From: Roseburia_D yibonii
Lineage (GTDB): Bacteria; Bacillota; Clostridia; Lachnospirales; Lachnospiraceae
NCBI RefSeq assembly: GCF_014297335.1
Contig: NZ_JACOQH010000008.1
Location: 88,820-152,819 of the forward strand
DNA: 64,000 nucleotides
Direction: 5' to 3'
A program made the translations under genes and the position numbers. Shown here piece after piece: positions 15,427 to 24,951 of this stretch. Below the pieces are notes generated by a model that was given only the letters and a program-made list of their open reading frames with translations, was not told the DNA's origin and made no database searches. Positions within the stretch are counted from its first letter, which is position 1. Each line of letters opens with the position of its first letter.

Positions 15427-17061
15427 ATGGAATATAAGATGTTTTGCTATCAGTGTCAGGAAACTGCCGGATGCACAGGCTGTACCCAGGCGGGTGTCTG
15501 TGGAAAGAAACCGGATCTGGCTGCCATGCAGGATCTGCTCATTTATGTGACCAAAGGCATTTCCGCTGTGACCACCGCACTGCGCAAAGAGGGCAAGGCG
15601 GTTGCCGCGTCCACCGATCACAGGATCAGCGTAAACCTGTTTACCACGATCACCAATGCAAATTTTGACAAGGAAGCCATCGTATTACGCATTCGCGAAA
15701 CTCTGGCCTTAAAAGAAGAACTGCTCACACAGCTTTCTGACACCACCGTTCTCCCGGACGCGGCGTTCTGGAATGGAAAAGAGTCGGAATACGAGACAAA
15801 AGCCGCTGCCGTCGGTGTCCTTGCGACCAAAGATGAGGACATCCGCAGTCTGCGCGAACTGATCACCTACGGATTAAAAGGTCTCTCCGCCTACTCCAAG
15901 CATGCGAACGCCCTGTTAAAATCGGATCCAGAGACCGATGCCTTTTTACAGCGCGCACTCGCTGCCACGCTTGACGACTCTCTTTCTGTGGACGACCTCA
16001 TCGCACTCACACTCGAAGCCGGAAAATACGGTGTGGACGGCATGGCACTTTTAGATGAAGCAAACACAAGCGCCTACGGCAATCCTGAGATCACAAAGGT
16101 AAACATTGGCGTAAGAAATAACCCGGCTATCCTGATCTCCGGTCATGACCTGAAAGATCTTGAAATGCTCTTAGATCAGACAAACGGAACCGGCGTGGAC
16201 GTCTACACCCATTCCGAGATGCTTCCTGCCCACTACTATCCGGCATTCAAAAAATATCCGCACTTTGCCGGAAACTACGGAAATGCCTGGTGGAAACAGA
16301 CGGAAGAATTTGAGCGTTTCCATGGTCCGATCTTAATGACCACCAACTGTATCGTACCGCCGAAGGCCAGCTATAAAGACCGCCTCTATACCACAGGCGC
16401 CGCCGGATATCCGGGCTGTAAACACATCTGCGGCGGCATCGGAGAGACCAAGGATTTTTCCGAACTGATCGAACACGCAAAACGCACCGCGCCACCGGAA
16501 GAAATCGAGCACGGTGAGATCATCGGCGGATTTGCGCACAATCAGGTACTCGCGCTTGCCGATCAGATCGTTGATGCCGTAAAATCCGGCGCCATCAAAA
16601 AATTTGTCGTCATGGCAGGCTGTGACGGCAGAGCGAAATCCAGAAATTACTACACGGATTTTGCAAAAGCACTTCCAAAAGATGCCGTCATTCTGACTGC
16701 CGGATGCGCAAAATACAAATACAATAAATTGGATCTCGGCGATATCAACGGTATTCCGCGCGTACTGGATGCCGGACAGTGCAATGACTCCTACTCCCTC
16801 GCTGTCATCGCCTTAAAATTAAAAGAGGTATTCGGGCTCTCCGATATCAATGAACTGCCGATCGTCTACAATATTTCCTGGTATGAACAGAAAGCCGTCA
16901 TTGTACTGCTCTCCCTGCTCTACCTCGGCGTGAAAAACATTCACCTCGGACCGACACTTCCTGCATTCTTATCCCCGAATGTGGCAAAAGTTCTGGTGGA
17001 AAACTTCGGGATCGCCGGTATCGGAACCGTAGAAGATGATTTAAAACTCTTCTTTGCGTAA
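15427..17061 (+). CDS. hcp: Hydroxylamine reductase / hybrid cluster protein
   Basis: I chose the ATG at 15427 because CAGGAGG lies just upstream; upstream in-frame residues overlap the promoter. The 544-aa protein opens with the Fe-S cluster cysteines C7, C10, C16, C19 and C25 (MFCYQCQETAGCTGCTQ). Hybrid-cluster ligands are seen in TTNCIVPP, GYPGCKHI, VMAGCDGRAKSRNYY, LTAGCAKYKYN and the GQCNDSYS segment. It reduces hydroxylamine or nitric oxide in the cytosol and protects anaerobes from nitrosative stress. It is transcribed divergently from a Crp-type regulator and is monocistronic, ending at a bidirectional terminator. Confidence 0.95.
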   Translation: MEYKMFCYQCQETAGCTGCTQAGVCGKKPDLAAMQDLLIYVTKGISAVTTALRKEGKAVAASTDHRISVNLFTTITNANFDKEAIVLRIRETLALKEELLTQLSDTTVLPDAAFWNGKESEYETKAAAVGVLATKDEDIRSLRELITYGLKGLSAYSKHANALLKSDPETDAFLQRALAATLDDSLSVDDLIALTLEAGKYGVDGMALLDEANTSAYGNPEITKVNIGVRNNPAILISGHDLKDLEMLLDQTNGTGVDVYTHSEMLPAHYYPAFKKYPHFAGNYGNAWWKQTEEFERFHGPILMTTNCIVPPKASYKDRLYTTGAAGYPGCKHICGGIGETKDFSELIEHAKRTAPPEEIEHGEIIGGFAHNQVLALADQIVDAVKSGAIKKFVVMAGCDGRAKSRNYYTDFAKALPKDAVILTAGCAKYKYNKLDLGDINGIPRVLDAGQCNDSYSLAVIALKLKEVFGLSDINELPIVYNISWYEQKAVIVLLSLLYLGVKNIHLGPTLPAFLSPNVAKVLVENFGIAGIGTVEDDLKLFFA

Positions 17062-17066
17062 CTACA

Positions 17067-17109
17067 AAAAAATCCACACCCTGCCAAAAACACAGGATGT
17101 GGATTTTTT
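17067..17109. terminator. Bidirectional terminator between hcp and the MATE gene
   Basis: A 12-bp stem, AAAAAATCCACA with TGTGGATTTTTT, extended by CCTG/CAGG inside, with A and T tracts on both sides. It serves two convergent genes. Confidence 0.8.
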
Positions 17110-17116
17110 CTGTTCT

Positions 17117-18484
17117 TTATTCCTGCCGCATTTTTTTCAGTGCCCTCTTAAACTCACTCGTAAAGAGAATTGAGGTAAAAAGGATCGCGAAAAAATCGGC
17201 TGCCGGCTCCGCGAGATATACCGCCATCGCCCGGTTCTCCGGGAAAAGCCGCGGCATCAGATAAATAAGCGGTATGAGCAGAATAAATTTTCGCATGACC
17301 GCGACCACAATGGAATCCAGCGCTTTGCCAAGCGAGGTAAACGTCATCTGGCAGGCAAGCTGTATGCCGAACAGCCCAAGACACGCCAGATAGATCCGAA
17401 GCGCCGGTTTTGTATAGGCGAGCAGTGTCGGGTCTGCCGTAAAAAGCCCTGCAAACACCTGCGGAAATATCATCACAAGCAGCCAGAGCGTAACGGAATA
17501 ACATAAGTTACATTTTAACAGCAGGCGGAACGCCGCTTTAACACGATCCGCGTTTTTCGCGCCGTAATTGTAGCTGATGATCGGCTGCGCGCCCTGTCCC
17601 AAGCCCTGTAACGGCAGCATTGCGAACTGCATCACACTCGTTAAGATCGTCATGGCTCCGACCGCGATATCCCCGCCATATCTTGCAAGCGAAGAATTAA
17701 AGCAAAACGAGATCACGCTCTCGCTTGCCTGCATGGTAAATGTCGCGAGCCCGAGCGCAAGCACCGGCAGCACGATTCCATTTTCCATTTTCATATACTT
17801 TCTTTTTATTTTTAAATGTGTCGATTCCCCGCACAGGAAAGTGCAAACCCACAGGCAGGACAATGCCTGGGACACGATCGTTGCGAGTGCCGCGCCGCGG
17901 ACTCCCATATGGAATAAAAAGATAAAGACCGGATCCAGCAAAATATTGGCGATCGCCCCGATCAGTACGGAAAACATTCCCTCCTTCGCGAAGCCCTGTG
18001 CCGTGATGAACGCATTCATTCCAAGCGTCACCTGCACAAAGACCGTGCCAAGCGCGTACAGGTTCATATAACTTGTCGCATAGCCGATCGTATTTTCACT
18101 GGCACCAAATAGTAACAGCACCGGACGGCTATAGACAAGCAGTACCACCGTTAAGATAACGGAGATGATGATCTGAAGCGTCAGACAGTTCCCGAGTGTC
18201 TTTTCCGCAGACTCTTTGTCTCCCTTTCCCATAAAGATCGATGCCCTCGGTGCCCCGCCGGATGCCGCGAAAGCCGCAAAGGCAGTCACGATCATGATAA
18301 GCGGCATGCAGACGCCAACCCCGGTCAGTGCAAGCACGCCGTCTCCCGGTATGTGGCCGATGTATATACGATCCACAATATTATAAAGCATGTTTATGAT
18401 CTGGGCGGCTACGGTTGGCAGCGCTAACCGGCGTAACAACGATCCGATTGGTTCAGTTCCTAAAAAATCACGGTTATCAGACAT
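17117..18484 (-). CDS. MATE family efflux transporter
   Basis: A 455-aa twelve-helix MATE protein. The N-terminal half starts LGTEPIGSLLRRLALPTVAAQIINMLYNIVDRIYIGHIPG, a signature of clostridial MepA-type pumps. The QGAQPIISYNYGAKN segment opens the second half. It should extrude organic cations or drugs. It is only distantly similar to the MATE at 8859-10184 and has no regulator gene beside it. It is transcribed convergently with hcp. The C-terminus is basic (KRALKKMRQE). Confidence 0.9.
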   Translation of the reverse strand: MSDNRDFLGTEPIGSLLRRLALPTVAAQIINMLYNIVDRIYIGHIPGDGVLALTGVGVCMPLIMIVTAFAAFAASGGAPRASIFMGKGDKESAEKTLGNCLTLQIIISVILTVVLLVYSRPVLLLFGASENTIGYATSYMNLYALGTVFVQVTLGMNAFITAQGFAKEGMFSVLIGAIANILLDPVFIFLFHMGVRGAALATIVSQALSCLWVCTFLCGESTHLKIKRKYMKMENGIVLPVLALGLATFTMQASESVISFCFNSSLARYGGDIAVGAMTILTSVMQFAMLPLQGLGQGAQPIISYNYGAKNADRVKAAFRLLLKCNLCYSVTLWLLVMIFPQVFAGLFTADPTLLAYTKPALRIYLACLGLFGIQLACQMTFTSLGKALDSIVVAVMRKFILLIPLIYLMPRLFPENRAMAVYLAEPAADFFAILFTSILFTSEFKRALKKMRQE

Positions 18485-18554
18485 AGATCTTCCCCCATAT
18501 TACGTTCTTTTTTTCTGCACATCCGAGTATACACCATTTTTCAAAGAAAAAGTA

Positions 18555-19271
18555 CTATTTTTTACACGCATCCACAAATGCCTGAAAAATCTTTTTCGCA
18601 TCCGCGTCCTTCCGGTACAGGAATTCCGGATGCCACTGCACGCCCCAGACAAAGGTACGGTCTTTCCGGCATACCGCCTCCACAAGCCCGTCCTCAGAAA
18701 CCGCCATGACAGAAAGTTTATCTCCCACAGTGCGCACTGCCTGATGATGATAGCTGTTTACCCCGAGTTTTTCTTTCTTTAACAGGTCATACAGTGGGCT
18801 GTCTGATTTTATGTCAACCTCATGCACCGCACGGTCATACGGCGCACACATATGGTGTTCCACTCCTGTCTGATATTCACTCGGAAGATCCTGATAGAGC
18901 GTTCCGCCCTCTGCCACATTGATAAACTGGATGCCACGGCAGATACCAAGCACCGGCTTATCCTCCAAAACTGCCCGCTCATAGATCCACGGCTCGATCA
19001 TATCCCGCATCCTGCAGGGTTCGCCGCAGTTTTTATTTCGTTCTTCCCCATACAGCGCCGGGTCTATGTCATGGCCTCCGGTCAGCAGATATCCGTCTAT
19101 CTGTGCGTCAAGCGTTTCGTAATCCGCCCTTTCTGCTGTAAGCGGCAGGATAACGGGAATCGAACCCGCCTCCTTTAACCCTTCCAGATAACCGGGAAGC
19201 ATCCAGATACTCTCTTTCGTTTCATCATAGAGCGGGCAGACTCCGATGACCGGCTTTTTTTGTTTCTCCAT
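18555..19271 (-). CDS. Class I glutamine amidotransferase-like hydrolase (PuuD/peptidase C26 type)
   Basis: 238 aa. It has the oxyanion loop YLLTGGHDIDPALYGE, the nucleophile elbow VLGICRGIQFINV (Cys near 117) and the catalytic His-Glu pair in WGVQWHPEFLY. This is the family of gamma-glutamyl-GABA hydrolases (PuuD), which release GABA in putrescine degradation, and of some gamma-glutamyl peptidases. The other puu genes are absent, so the substrate is uncertain. It is encoded upstream of the MATE gene with a 70-bp gap and preceded by the metE terminator. Confidence 0.85.
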   Translation of the reverse strand: MEKQKKPVIGVCPLYDETKESIWMLPGYLEGLKEAGSIPVILPLTAERADYETLDAQIDGYLLTGGHDIDPALYGEERNKNCGEPCRMRDMIEPWIYERAVLEDKPVLGICRGIQFINVAEGGTLYQDLPSEYQTGVEHHMCAPYDRAVHEVDIKSDSPLYDLLKKEKLGVNSYHHQAVRTVGDKLSVMAVSEDGLVEAVCRKDRTFVWGVQWHPEFLYRKDADAKKIFQAFVDACKK

Positions 19272-19317
19272 AGATCTCGCAATCCTTTTTTCTCATTGCA
19301 TTCCCAAACGGTCAAAA

Positions 19318-19350
19318 AAGGGAGACGCTGCCTGCCGCATCGTCTCCCTT
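19318..19350 (-). terminator. Intrinsic terminator of metE
   Basis: A perfect 10-bp stem, AAGGGAGACG with CGTCTCCCTT, and a 13-nt loop, followed on the minus strand by TTTTTT. It lies about 45 bp after the metE stop. Confidence 0.85.
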
Positions 19351-19396
19351 GACTTTTCTCTATTATCTTACCCAATACATCACGGAAAAGCAATCT

Positions 19397-21676
19397 TTAT
19401 TTTGTTTCGAGTTCCCCACGAACGATCTTTGCCGCCGCGACCAGGTTCTTTAAGCTCGCCTCGGTCTCCGGAATTCCTCTGGTCTTCAGTCCGCAGTCCG
19501 GATTTACCCAGAGTTTGTCAGGATCGATCTTTGCAAGCATTTTCCTTAATGCATCCACGATCTCATCCACGGAAGGCACACGCGGAGAATGGATGTCATA
19601 AACACCCGGTCCCACCTCTGTCTCAAAGTGAGCCGCATTTAACGCATCGATGATCGTAAGATTGGAGCGGGATGCCTCAAAGGAGATCACGTCCGCATCC
19701 ATGTTATCGATGTCTTGTACGATCTCATTGAATTCACTGTAGCACATATGGGTATGGATCTGTGTCTCCGGTCTGATCTTTCCTGCACAGAGACGGAATG
19801 CCGGGATCGCCCAGTCCAGATATTCGCTGTACCACTCTGCTCTGCGGATCGGAAGTTTTTCCTTGAGTGCCGCCTCATCGATCTGGATGACACGGATCCC
19901 TGCCGCTTCCAGATCACACACTTCATCACGGATCGAGATTCCAATCTGATAAGCCATCTCTTTTAAGGAAACATCCTCACGCGGGAATGACCAGTTTAAG
20001 ATCGTGACCGGACCGGTCAGCATACCCTTTACCGGACGGCTGGTCAGGCTCTGTGCATACTCGGAATAGCTTACGGTGATCGGACGGATGCGCTTTACAT
20101 CACCGAAAATGATCGGCGGCTTTACGCATCTGGTTCCATAGGACTGCACCCATGCCTTTTCCGTGAAAACATAGCCTGCAAGGTTCTCACCAAAGAACTC
20201 AACCATGTCGTTTCGCTCATATTCTCCATGTACAAGTACATCAATATCAAGATCTTCCTGCAATTTGATACAGTCTTTGATAAACGCAAATACCTGCTTA
20301 TCGTAGGCAGCCTTGTCGATCTCGCCCTTGCGGTAGCTGCTGCGGTTTCTCTTTACTTCCCTGGTCTGCGGGAAAGAACCGATCGTTGTTGTCGGAAGTA
20401 ACGGAAGCCCGAACTCCTCTTTCTGCAGCTTTTCACGTTCGCTTCTTGCCATCTCGCGGTGGAAATCTTCTTCCTTTAACGCGGCAACCGCATCCTGTAC
20501 TCCCCTGTCAAGATAAAGCCGCTCGTCCGCAAACAGCGCCTGATTCTTTTTATAACTCTCGGAGTTCTCCGGTTCTGCTTCTTCTGTGAGCACTGCGAGT
20601 TCGGAAAGCTCTGTCAGTTTTTCCTTTGCGAACGCAAAATGCTTTTTCACATCCTCTTCCAGCTTTGTCTCGTTTTCCAGGGTGTACGGAACATGGAGCA
20701 GAGAGCAGGAAGTTGCGATCACAACCTGCTTTGCGATATTCTTGATCGTCAAAAGTAACTCCAGTGTCTTTTTATAATCACACTTCCAGATATTTTTTCC
20801 GTTTACCACACCCGCAAATAAAATCTTATCTGCCGGGAAACCGTATTTCTCCAAAAGCGCAAGTGTCTGTTTTCCTTCAAGGAAATCCAGTCCAAGTCCG
20901 TCAAACGGAAGTCCGGTCAGTTCTTCATAGCAGTCACGCACATCCCCGAAATAGGTCTGGAGCAGAACTTTTACCTTTCCCTTGCTCTTTAAGATATCCG
21001 TGTAGAGTGAGACGAACAGTGCGACATCTTCCGCAGAAAGATCGGTCACCAGATACGGCTCGTCGATCTGTACCCATTCCACGTCGGCTTTGTTTAACTC
21101 GCCAAACAGCTCTTCATATACCGCCCTGATCTCCGGGACAAAATCGGAAAGCTGTTTCTTTCCATTGTAATTTGCCAGTTTTAAAAATGTAAACGGTCCG
21201 ATCACAACCGGTTTTGTGAGGATCCCTGCGTTCTTCGCCTCTTCGTATTCACCGATCAGTTTATCTTTTGACAGCGCAAGTTTCATATCATCAAAAAGCT
21301 GCGGCACCATATAATGATAATTCGTGTTGAACCATTTTTTCATCGGAAATGCCTTGACATCCCCATGGTCGCCCTGATAACCTCTTGCCATCGCAAAATA
21401 GGTGGCAAGATCGGAAAGCCCAAGCCCACGGTAGCTCTGCGGTACTGCGCCAAGCATCACTGCCGTATCCAGCATTCCATCATAAAAAGAAAAATCATTG
21501 GAAGAGATATAGTGGATCCCCGCCTCTTTTTCAAATCCCCAGTGTTCTTTTCGAAGTTCTGCCGCAACGGCAAGCAACTCTTCCTCAGAAATCTCCTGAC
21601 GGAAAAATTTCTCGGAAGCAAATTTTAATTCTCTTAATTTTCCAACTCTCGGAAAACCGATTACTGCTGTATTCAT
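19397..21676 (-). CDS. metE: Cobalamin-independent methionine synthase
   Basis: I chose the ATG at 21676 (759 aa), preceded by AAGGAGG; a second ATG directly before it (21679) is too close to that site. The N-terminal barrel opens NTAVIGFPRVGKLRELKFA. The catalytic C-terminal barrel begins LPLLPTTTIGSFPQT and holds the zinc ligands in IHTHMCYSEFNEI (His, Cys), a Glu in the following barrel strand and the Cys in WVNPDCGLKTR. It transfers a methyl group from methyltetrahydrofolate triglutamate to homocysteine. No S-box or B12 riboswitch is present in the 118-bp upstream gap. A LysR gene is immediately upstream, so regulation is probably by that protein. Confidence 0.96.
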   Translation of the reverse strand: MNTAVIGFPRVGKLRELKFASEKFFRQEISEEELLAVAAELRKEHWGFEKEAGIHYISSNDFSFYDGMLDTAVMLGAVPQSYRGLGLSDLATYFAMARGYQGDHGDVKAFPMKKWFNTNYHYMVPQLFDDMKLALSKDKLIGEYEEAKNAGILTKPVVIGPFTFLKLANYNGKKQLSDFVPEIRAVYEELFGELNKADVEWVQIDEPYLVTDLSAEDVALFVSLYTDILKSKGKVKVLLQTYFGDVRDCYEELTGLPFDGLGLDFLEGKQTLALLEKYGFPADKILFAGVVNGKNIWKCDYKKTLELLLTIKNIAKQVVIATSCSLLHVPYTLENETKLEEDVKKHFAFAKEKLTELSELAVLTEEAEPENSESYKKNQALFADERLYLDRGVQDAVAALKEEDFHREMARSEREKLQKEEFGLPLLPTTTIGSFPQTREVKRNRSSYRKGEIDKAAYDKQVFAFIKDCIKLQEDLDIDVLVHGEYERNDMVEFFGENLAGYVFTEKAWVQSYGTRCVKPPIIFGDVKRIRPITVSYSEYAQSLTSRPVKGMLTGPVTILNWSFPREDVSLKEMAYQIGISIRDEVCDLEAAGIRVIQIDEAALKEKLPIRRAEWYSEYLDWAIPAFRLCAGKIRPETQIHTHMCYSEFNEIVQDIDNMDADVISFEASRSNLTIIDALNAAHFETEVGPGVYDIHSPRVPSVDEIVDALRKMLAKIDPDKLWVNPDCGLKTRGIPETEASLKNLVAAAKIVRGELETK

Positions 21677-21719
21677 CATACCCTCCTTATGCTTTCTGAC
21701 TGCGCTGTCATTCACTTTT

Positions 21720-21759
21720 CTTATGTGCATAAGTATACGGTTTTGATTTCCATTTGAAA
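21720..21759 (-). promoter_or_regulatory. metE promoter with a palindromic operator
   Basis: The minus strand shows TTTCAA (21754-21759), 16 bp, then TATACT (21732-21737). Directly after it CTTATG-CA-CATAAG (21720-21733) is a perfect 6-bp inverted repeat overlapping the -10 box. A LysR-type or other repressor could act here. The link to the neighbouring LysR protein is inferred. Confidence 0.5.
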
Positions 21760-21770
21760 AATACAAAAAA

Positions 21771-21811
21771 ATAGCAGTTTGATATAGTTTTTTACTATAC
21801 CAGACTGCTAT
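21771..21811 (-). terminator. Terminator of the upstream lysR, spanning its stop codon
   Basis: ATAGCAG...ACTATA/TATAGT...CTGCTAT forms a long imperfect stem around a short T/A loop, with a T7 tract on the minus strand. The lysR stop codon (21795-21797) lies within the hairpin. Confidence 0.7.
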
Positions 21812-22715
21812 CTGCCTGATCGATGTGATGCCTTAACGCTTCCATGTACACCGCGCCGTACCGGCTTGGTGCCATGTTCTTCTGCGTGATCGTCCCGATC
21901 TTCATATATTCGTCCACTAAAAGCGGCTTCGCAATGATGTTCTCACCGTTTAATTCCTTGCTGATCACACCGGAGCTCACCGTATAACCGTTCAGCCCGA
22001 TCACCAGGTTAAACAGCGTTGCACGGTCGCGCACCTTGATATTTTTCTTCCGGTCAAGCGTGCTTAAAATCTCCTCGGAAAAATAAAACGAATTGTATTC
22101 TCCCTGCTCAAAAGAGAGATACGGATACTCCTCAAGGTCATCCAGCGAAATGGCTTCTTTTTCCGCCAGCGGATGGCGCGCGCTGATAAACACATGAGGT
22201 TTCGCGACAAAAAGCTCCTCGAATTTCAGATCATTTTTCGCGATCAGTTTGCGTATGATCTCCTCATTCTGCGAAGAGACATAGAGGATCCCGATCTCAC
22301 TTTTCATGCGGCTCACATCCTCTATGATCTCATAGGTCTGTGTCTCCCGCAGCGTGAAATCATACTGATCCGCATCAAACGCCTCGATCACGTCCACAAA
22401 CGCGTTGACCGCAAACGAATAATGCTGACATGATACCGAAAAACGCGGACTCTGCTTCTTTACATTTAAGAATTTTTCCTTTAAAAGATCCGCCTGCTCC
22501 AAGACCTGTCTCGCGTATGCCAAAAACACATCCCCTTCGCCGGATACGATGATCCCCTTATTTGTCCGGTGAAAGATCGTGATCTGCATCTCTTTTTCAA
22601 GTTCCTTGATCGCATTGGTAAGGCTCGGCTGGGAAATGAAAAGTTCCTTTGCCGCACCGCTGATGCTTCCCTGTTCCGCAACGGTCACCACATATTTCAA
22701 CTGCTGTAACGTCAT
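21795..22715 (-). CDS. LysR-family transcriptional regulator (CysB/CysL-like) upstream of metE
   Basis: 306 aa. The N-terminal helix-turn-helix reads LQQLKYVVTVAEQGSISGAAKELFISQPSLTNAIKELEKEM (3-43). The effector-binding domain spans about 90-295, with FTLRETQTYEIIEDV and the GYTVSSGVISKEL segment. It probably controls methionine or sulfur genes such as the adjacent metE, on the same strand 118 bp downstream. The effector is not identifiable. Its C-terminal codons are part of the terminator hairpin. Confidence 0.88.
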   Translation of the reverse strand: MTLQQLKYVVTVAEQGSISGAAKELFISQPSLTNAIKELEKEMQITIFHRTNKGIIVSGEGDVFLAYARQVLEQADLLKEKFLNVKKQSPRFSVSCQHYSFAVNAFVDVIEAFDADQYDFTLRETQTYEIIEDVSRMKSEIGILYVSSQNEEIIRKLIAKNDLKFEELFVAKPHVFISARHPLAEKEAISLDDLEEYPYLSFEQGEYNSFYFSEEILSTLDRKKNIKVRDRATLFNLVIGLNGYTVSSGVISKELNGENIIAKPLLVDEYMKIGTITQKNMAPSRYGAVYMEALRHHIDQADSSLV

Positions 22716-22802
22716 GTCCTGTAATCCTTTGATACACTGCTTTTGAATGCCGGATATCCGGACATCCCTGTATTTTCATGGTAACGTTCCGGTTCCGTAA
22801 TG

Positions 22803-24083
22803 TCAAGAATTTGCTGACAGTTTTTCAAGGGTCGCCAGTTTGACGCTGACCGCAAAGATCTTTGTCGCCATCTCGATCTCCTCCGCCGATGCAAAAGACG
22901 GAGCGATCCGGATATTGGAGTCTTTCGGATCTTTTCCATATGGGAATGTTGCTCCCGCCGGTGTAAATTTTACTCCGGCATCCCGGCACAGTTCTATCGT
23001 CCGCTTCGCGCAGCCCTCCATCGTATCGAAGGAGATAAAATATCCTCCGCGCGGATTGGTCCAGGACGCGATCTTCGCACTTCCAAGTTCTTCCTCTAAA
23101 ATGCGCTCGACCATCTCAAACTTCGGACGCATGATATCTGCCTGTTTTTTCATGTGCTTTTTTATCTCACCGATACTGTGAAAATAGCGCACCTGGCGCA
23201 GCTGATTGATCTTGTCCGGTCCGATCGTTCCCTGTTTCAGATAGTTTTTAAACGCGATCATATTTGCCGGACTTGTCGCAAACGCCGCGATCCCGTCTCC
23301 CGGAAATGCCACCTTGCTGGTCGAACAAAATTCGTAGACCATGTCTCCGTTTCCTTCTTTTTCCGCAAGATCCAAAAGATCCGGGATCTCATGCTCCTCC
23401 TTATACAGATCGTGTATACAGTATGCGTTATCCCAGAAGATACGGAAATCTTTTGCCTTTGGTTTTAAAGCGGCAAAGCGTTTCACTACCTCCTCACTGA
23501 ATACCACGCCGGTCGGATTCTGATACTTCGGAACGCACCAGATTCCCTTTATCGTCTCATCGGATGCCACAAGCTTTTCCACCACATCCATATCCGGTCC
23601 ATCCTCTTTCATCGGGACAGTCACAAGCTCAAACCCGAAATACTCGGTCATGCCGAAATGTCTGTCATATCCCGGCGCCGGGCACAGAAATTTCCGTTTT
23701 TTCTGCATACACATCGGTGTCTCGCCAAGCAGCCCGTCTAACATGGCATGGTTGAACAGCAAAAACATGATCGTCAGACTGCTGTTTCCAAGTACCATCA
23801 CATTGGTCTGTTTGGTTCCGAGCATCTTCCGCATCAGATCTTTTGCCTCCTCAATGCCGTCAAGCCCGCCGTAGTTGCGGCAGTCTGTTCCGTTCTGGGT
23901 ATGTAACACCGATGTACTCTTTAACGAGTCCAGAATGCCCATCGAAAGCGCCAGCTGCTCCGCTGACGGCTTTCCTCTGGAGAGATCGAGCGACAGCCCA
24001 AGCTCCTGATATTTGCGGTATTCGGCAAGACATTTTTCCTGCTCTTTCTTCTGTTCCTCTGTTTTCATCGCACTGTAATCCAT
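22803..24083 (-). CDS. Class I PLP aminotransferase, MocR-like aspartate aminotransferase (type Ic)
   Basis: A 426-aa fold-type I enzyme. The PLP lysine is in YEFCSTSKVAFPGDGIA, the cofactor-binding Asn/Asp/Tyr lie in CVPKYQNPTGVVFS and FWDNAYCIHDLY, and the substrate-carboxylate Arg is in SNIRIAPSF. The LSRGKPS start and overall sequence fit the Aminotran_MocR group, characterised as aspartate aminotransferases without a DNA-binding domain. It transaminates aspartate/oxaloacetate or a related amino acid. It is preceded by a YoaK-type gene only 18 bp upstream and probably cotranscribed. Substrate assignment is moderate. Confidence 0.88.
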   Translation of the reverse strand: MDYSAMKTEEQKKEQEKCLAEYRKYQELGLSLDLSRGKPSAEQLALSMGILDSLKSTSVLHTQNGTDCRNYGGLDGIEEAKDLMRKMLGTKQTNVMVLGNSSLTIMFLLFNHAMLDGLLGETPMCMQKKRKFLCPAPGYDRHFGMTEYFGFELVTVPMKEDGPDMDVVEKLVASDETIKGIWCVPKYQNPTGVVFSEEVVKRFAALKPKAKDFRIFWDNAYCIHDLYKEEHEIPDLLDLAEKEGNGDMVYEFCSTSKVAFPGDGIAAFATSPANMIAFKNYLKQGTIGPDKINQLRQVRYFHSIGEIKKHMKKQADIMRPKFEMVERILEEELGSAKIASWTNPRGGYFISFDTMEGCAKRTIELCRDAGVKFTPAGATFPYGKDPKDSNIRIAPSFASAEEIEMATKIFAVSVKLATLEKLSANS

Positions 24084-24101
24084 GTTATTGTTCTCCTTTT
24101 T

Positions 24102-24824
24102 TTATTTTAACTTCTCGATTCCCATTAAAAAGAAACTGATACCCAAAAAGACGCAGGATACCCATATCGTGTGGATTCCGTAGTTTGCCGAAAGGTTTCC
24201 GCCAATCCCTGCTCCGATTCCAAATACCAGGATCACGCCAAAATAATAAAGTGATCTTCTTAACTGATCCGTTTTTTTCTCACGCATATATACTGACAGC
24301 GCCGCCGTTCCGCTCCTCAGATTTCCGATGCACATCGTGCTCGCGTAGGAATAACCGTTGACCTTGCGAAACGTCTGCACCTGCATCGCGCAGGCAAAAG
24401 ATACCAGTATGGTCGCTGTCATATTGAGTGCCGCCGGCATAAATCCGACCAAAAATAAGATCACGATCTCCGCAAGAAGAATCCCCTGTCTCCAGTGCAT
24501 TTTTCTTGCATACCGGAAACGGTTCTGTATTTTCTCCGCTAAGAACACGCCAAGCGCAAACGAAAGGAGCGGCAGCAGATAACGCAGTCCGTCCATCCAC
24601 TCCCCTGCCATAAAATGCTGGCTCATCAAAACCACGTTTCCGGTCTGCGCGTTTGAGAACACCTCATTCCTTGTATTATAAGTGTATGCGTCCTGAAAGC
24701 CCCCGGATAGCGCAAGAAACGCGCTGTTGATAAACGCCTCCGACATCTGGTTTTCAGAAAGCAGACATGCCACGATCGGGTTATGTTTCTTTCCCTGATT
24801 TCCCCGTTCTGTCACTTTTTTCAC
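24102..24824 (-). CDS. YoaK/DUF1275 family membrane protein
   Basis: 240 aa with about six membrane segments. The family signatures ALSGGFQDAYTYNTRNEVFSNAQTGNVVLM (about 37-66) and KVNGYSYASTMCIGNLRSGTAAL are present. The N-terminal 25 residues are charged and cytosolic. Function of DUF1275 proteins is not established; transport has been proposed. It diverges from a LysR gene and precedes the aminotransferase by 18 bp. The divergent LysR may control both genes. Confidence 0.85.
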   Translation of the reverse strand: MKKVTERGNQGKKHNPIVACLLSENQMSEAFINSAFLALSGGFQDAYTYNTRNEVFSNAQTGNVVLMSQHFMAGEWMDGLRYLLPLLSFALGVFLAEKIQNRFRYARKMHWRQGILLAEIVILFLVGFMPAALNMTATILVSFACAMQVQTFRKVNGYSYASTMCIGNLRSGTAALSVYMREKKTDQLRRSLYYFGVILVFGIGAGIGGNLSANYGIHTIWVSCVFLGISFFLMGIEKLK

Positions 24825-24951
24825 ATCCTTCTTGCTTTTTTTTACCGTATGTATTATACTGTCCAGACAGCAAGATGTAAAACGTATATTTCATATATTT
24901 GTCATATTATTTTTATATTGTGCGATCTCACCCAAAGAAAGGACTTATGCG

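Noticed and set aside
21677..21794. Possible S-box or B12 riboswitch before metE
   Set aside because: The gap is only 118 bp, and most of it is the lysR terminator and a promoter. No S-box or cobalamin core motif is present.
22750..22761. Perfect palindrome CCGGATATCCGG upstream of lysR as an operator
   Set aside because: It is a short self-complementary 12-mer, 35 bp upstream of the start, without the spacing of LysR sites; chance is as likely.
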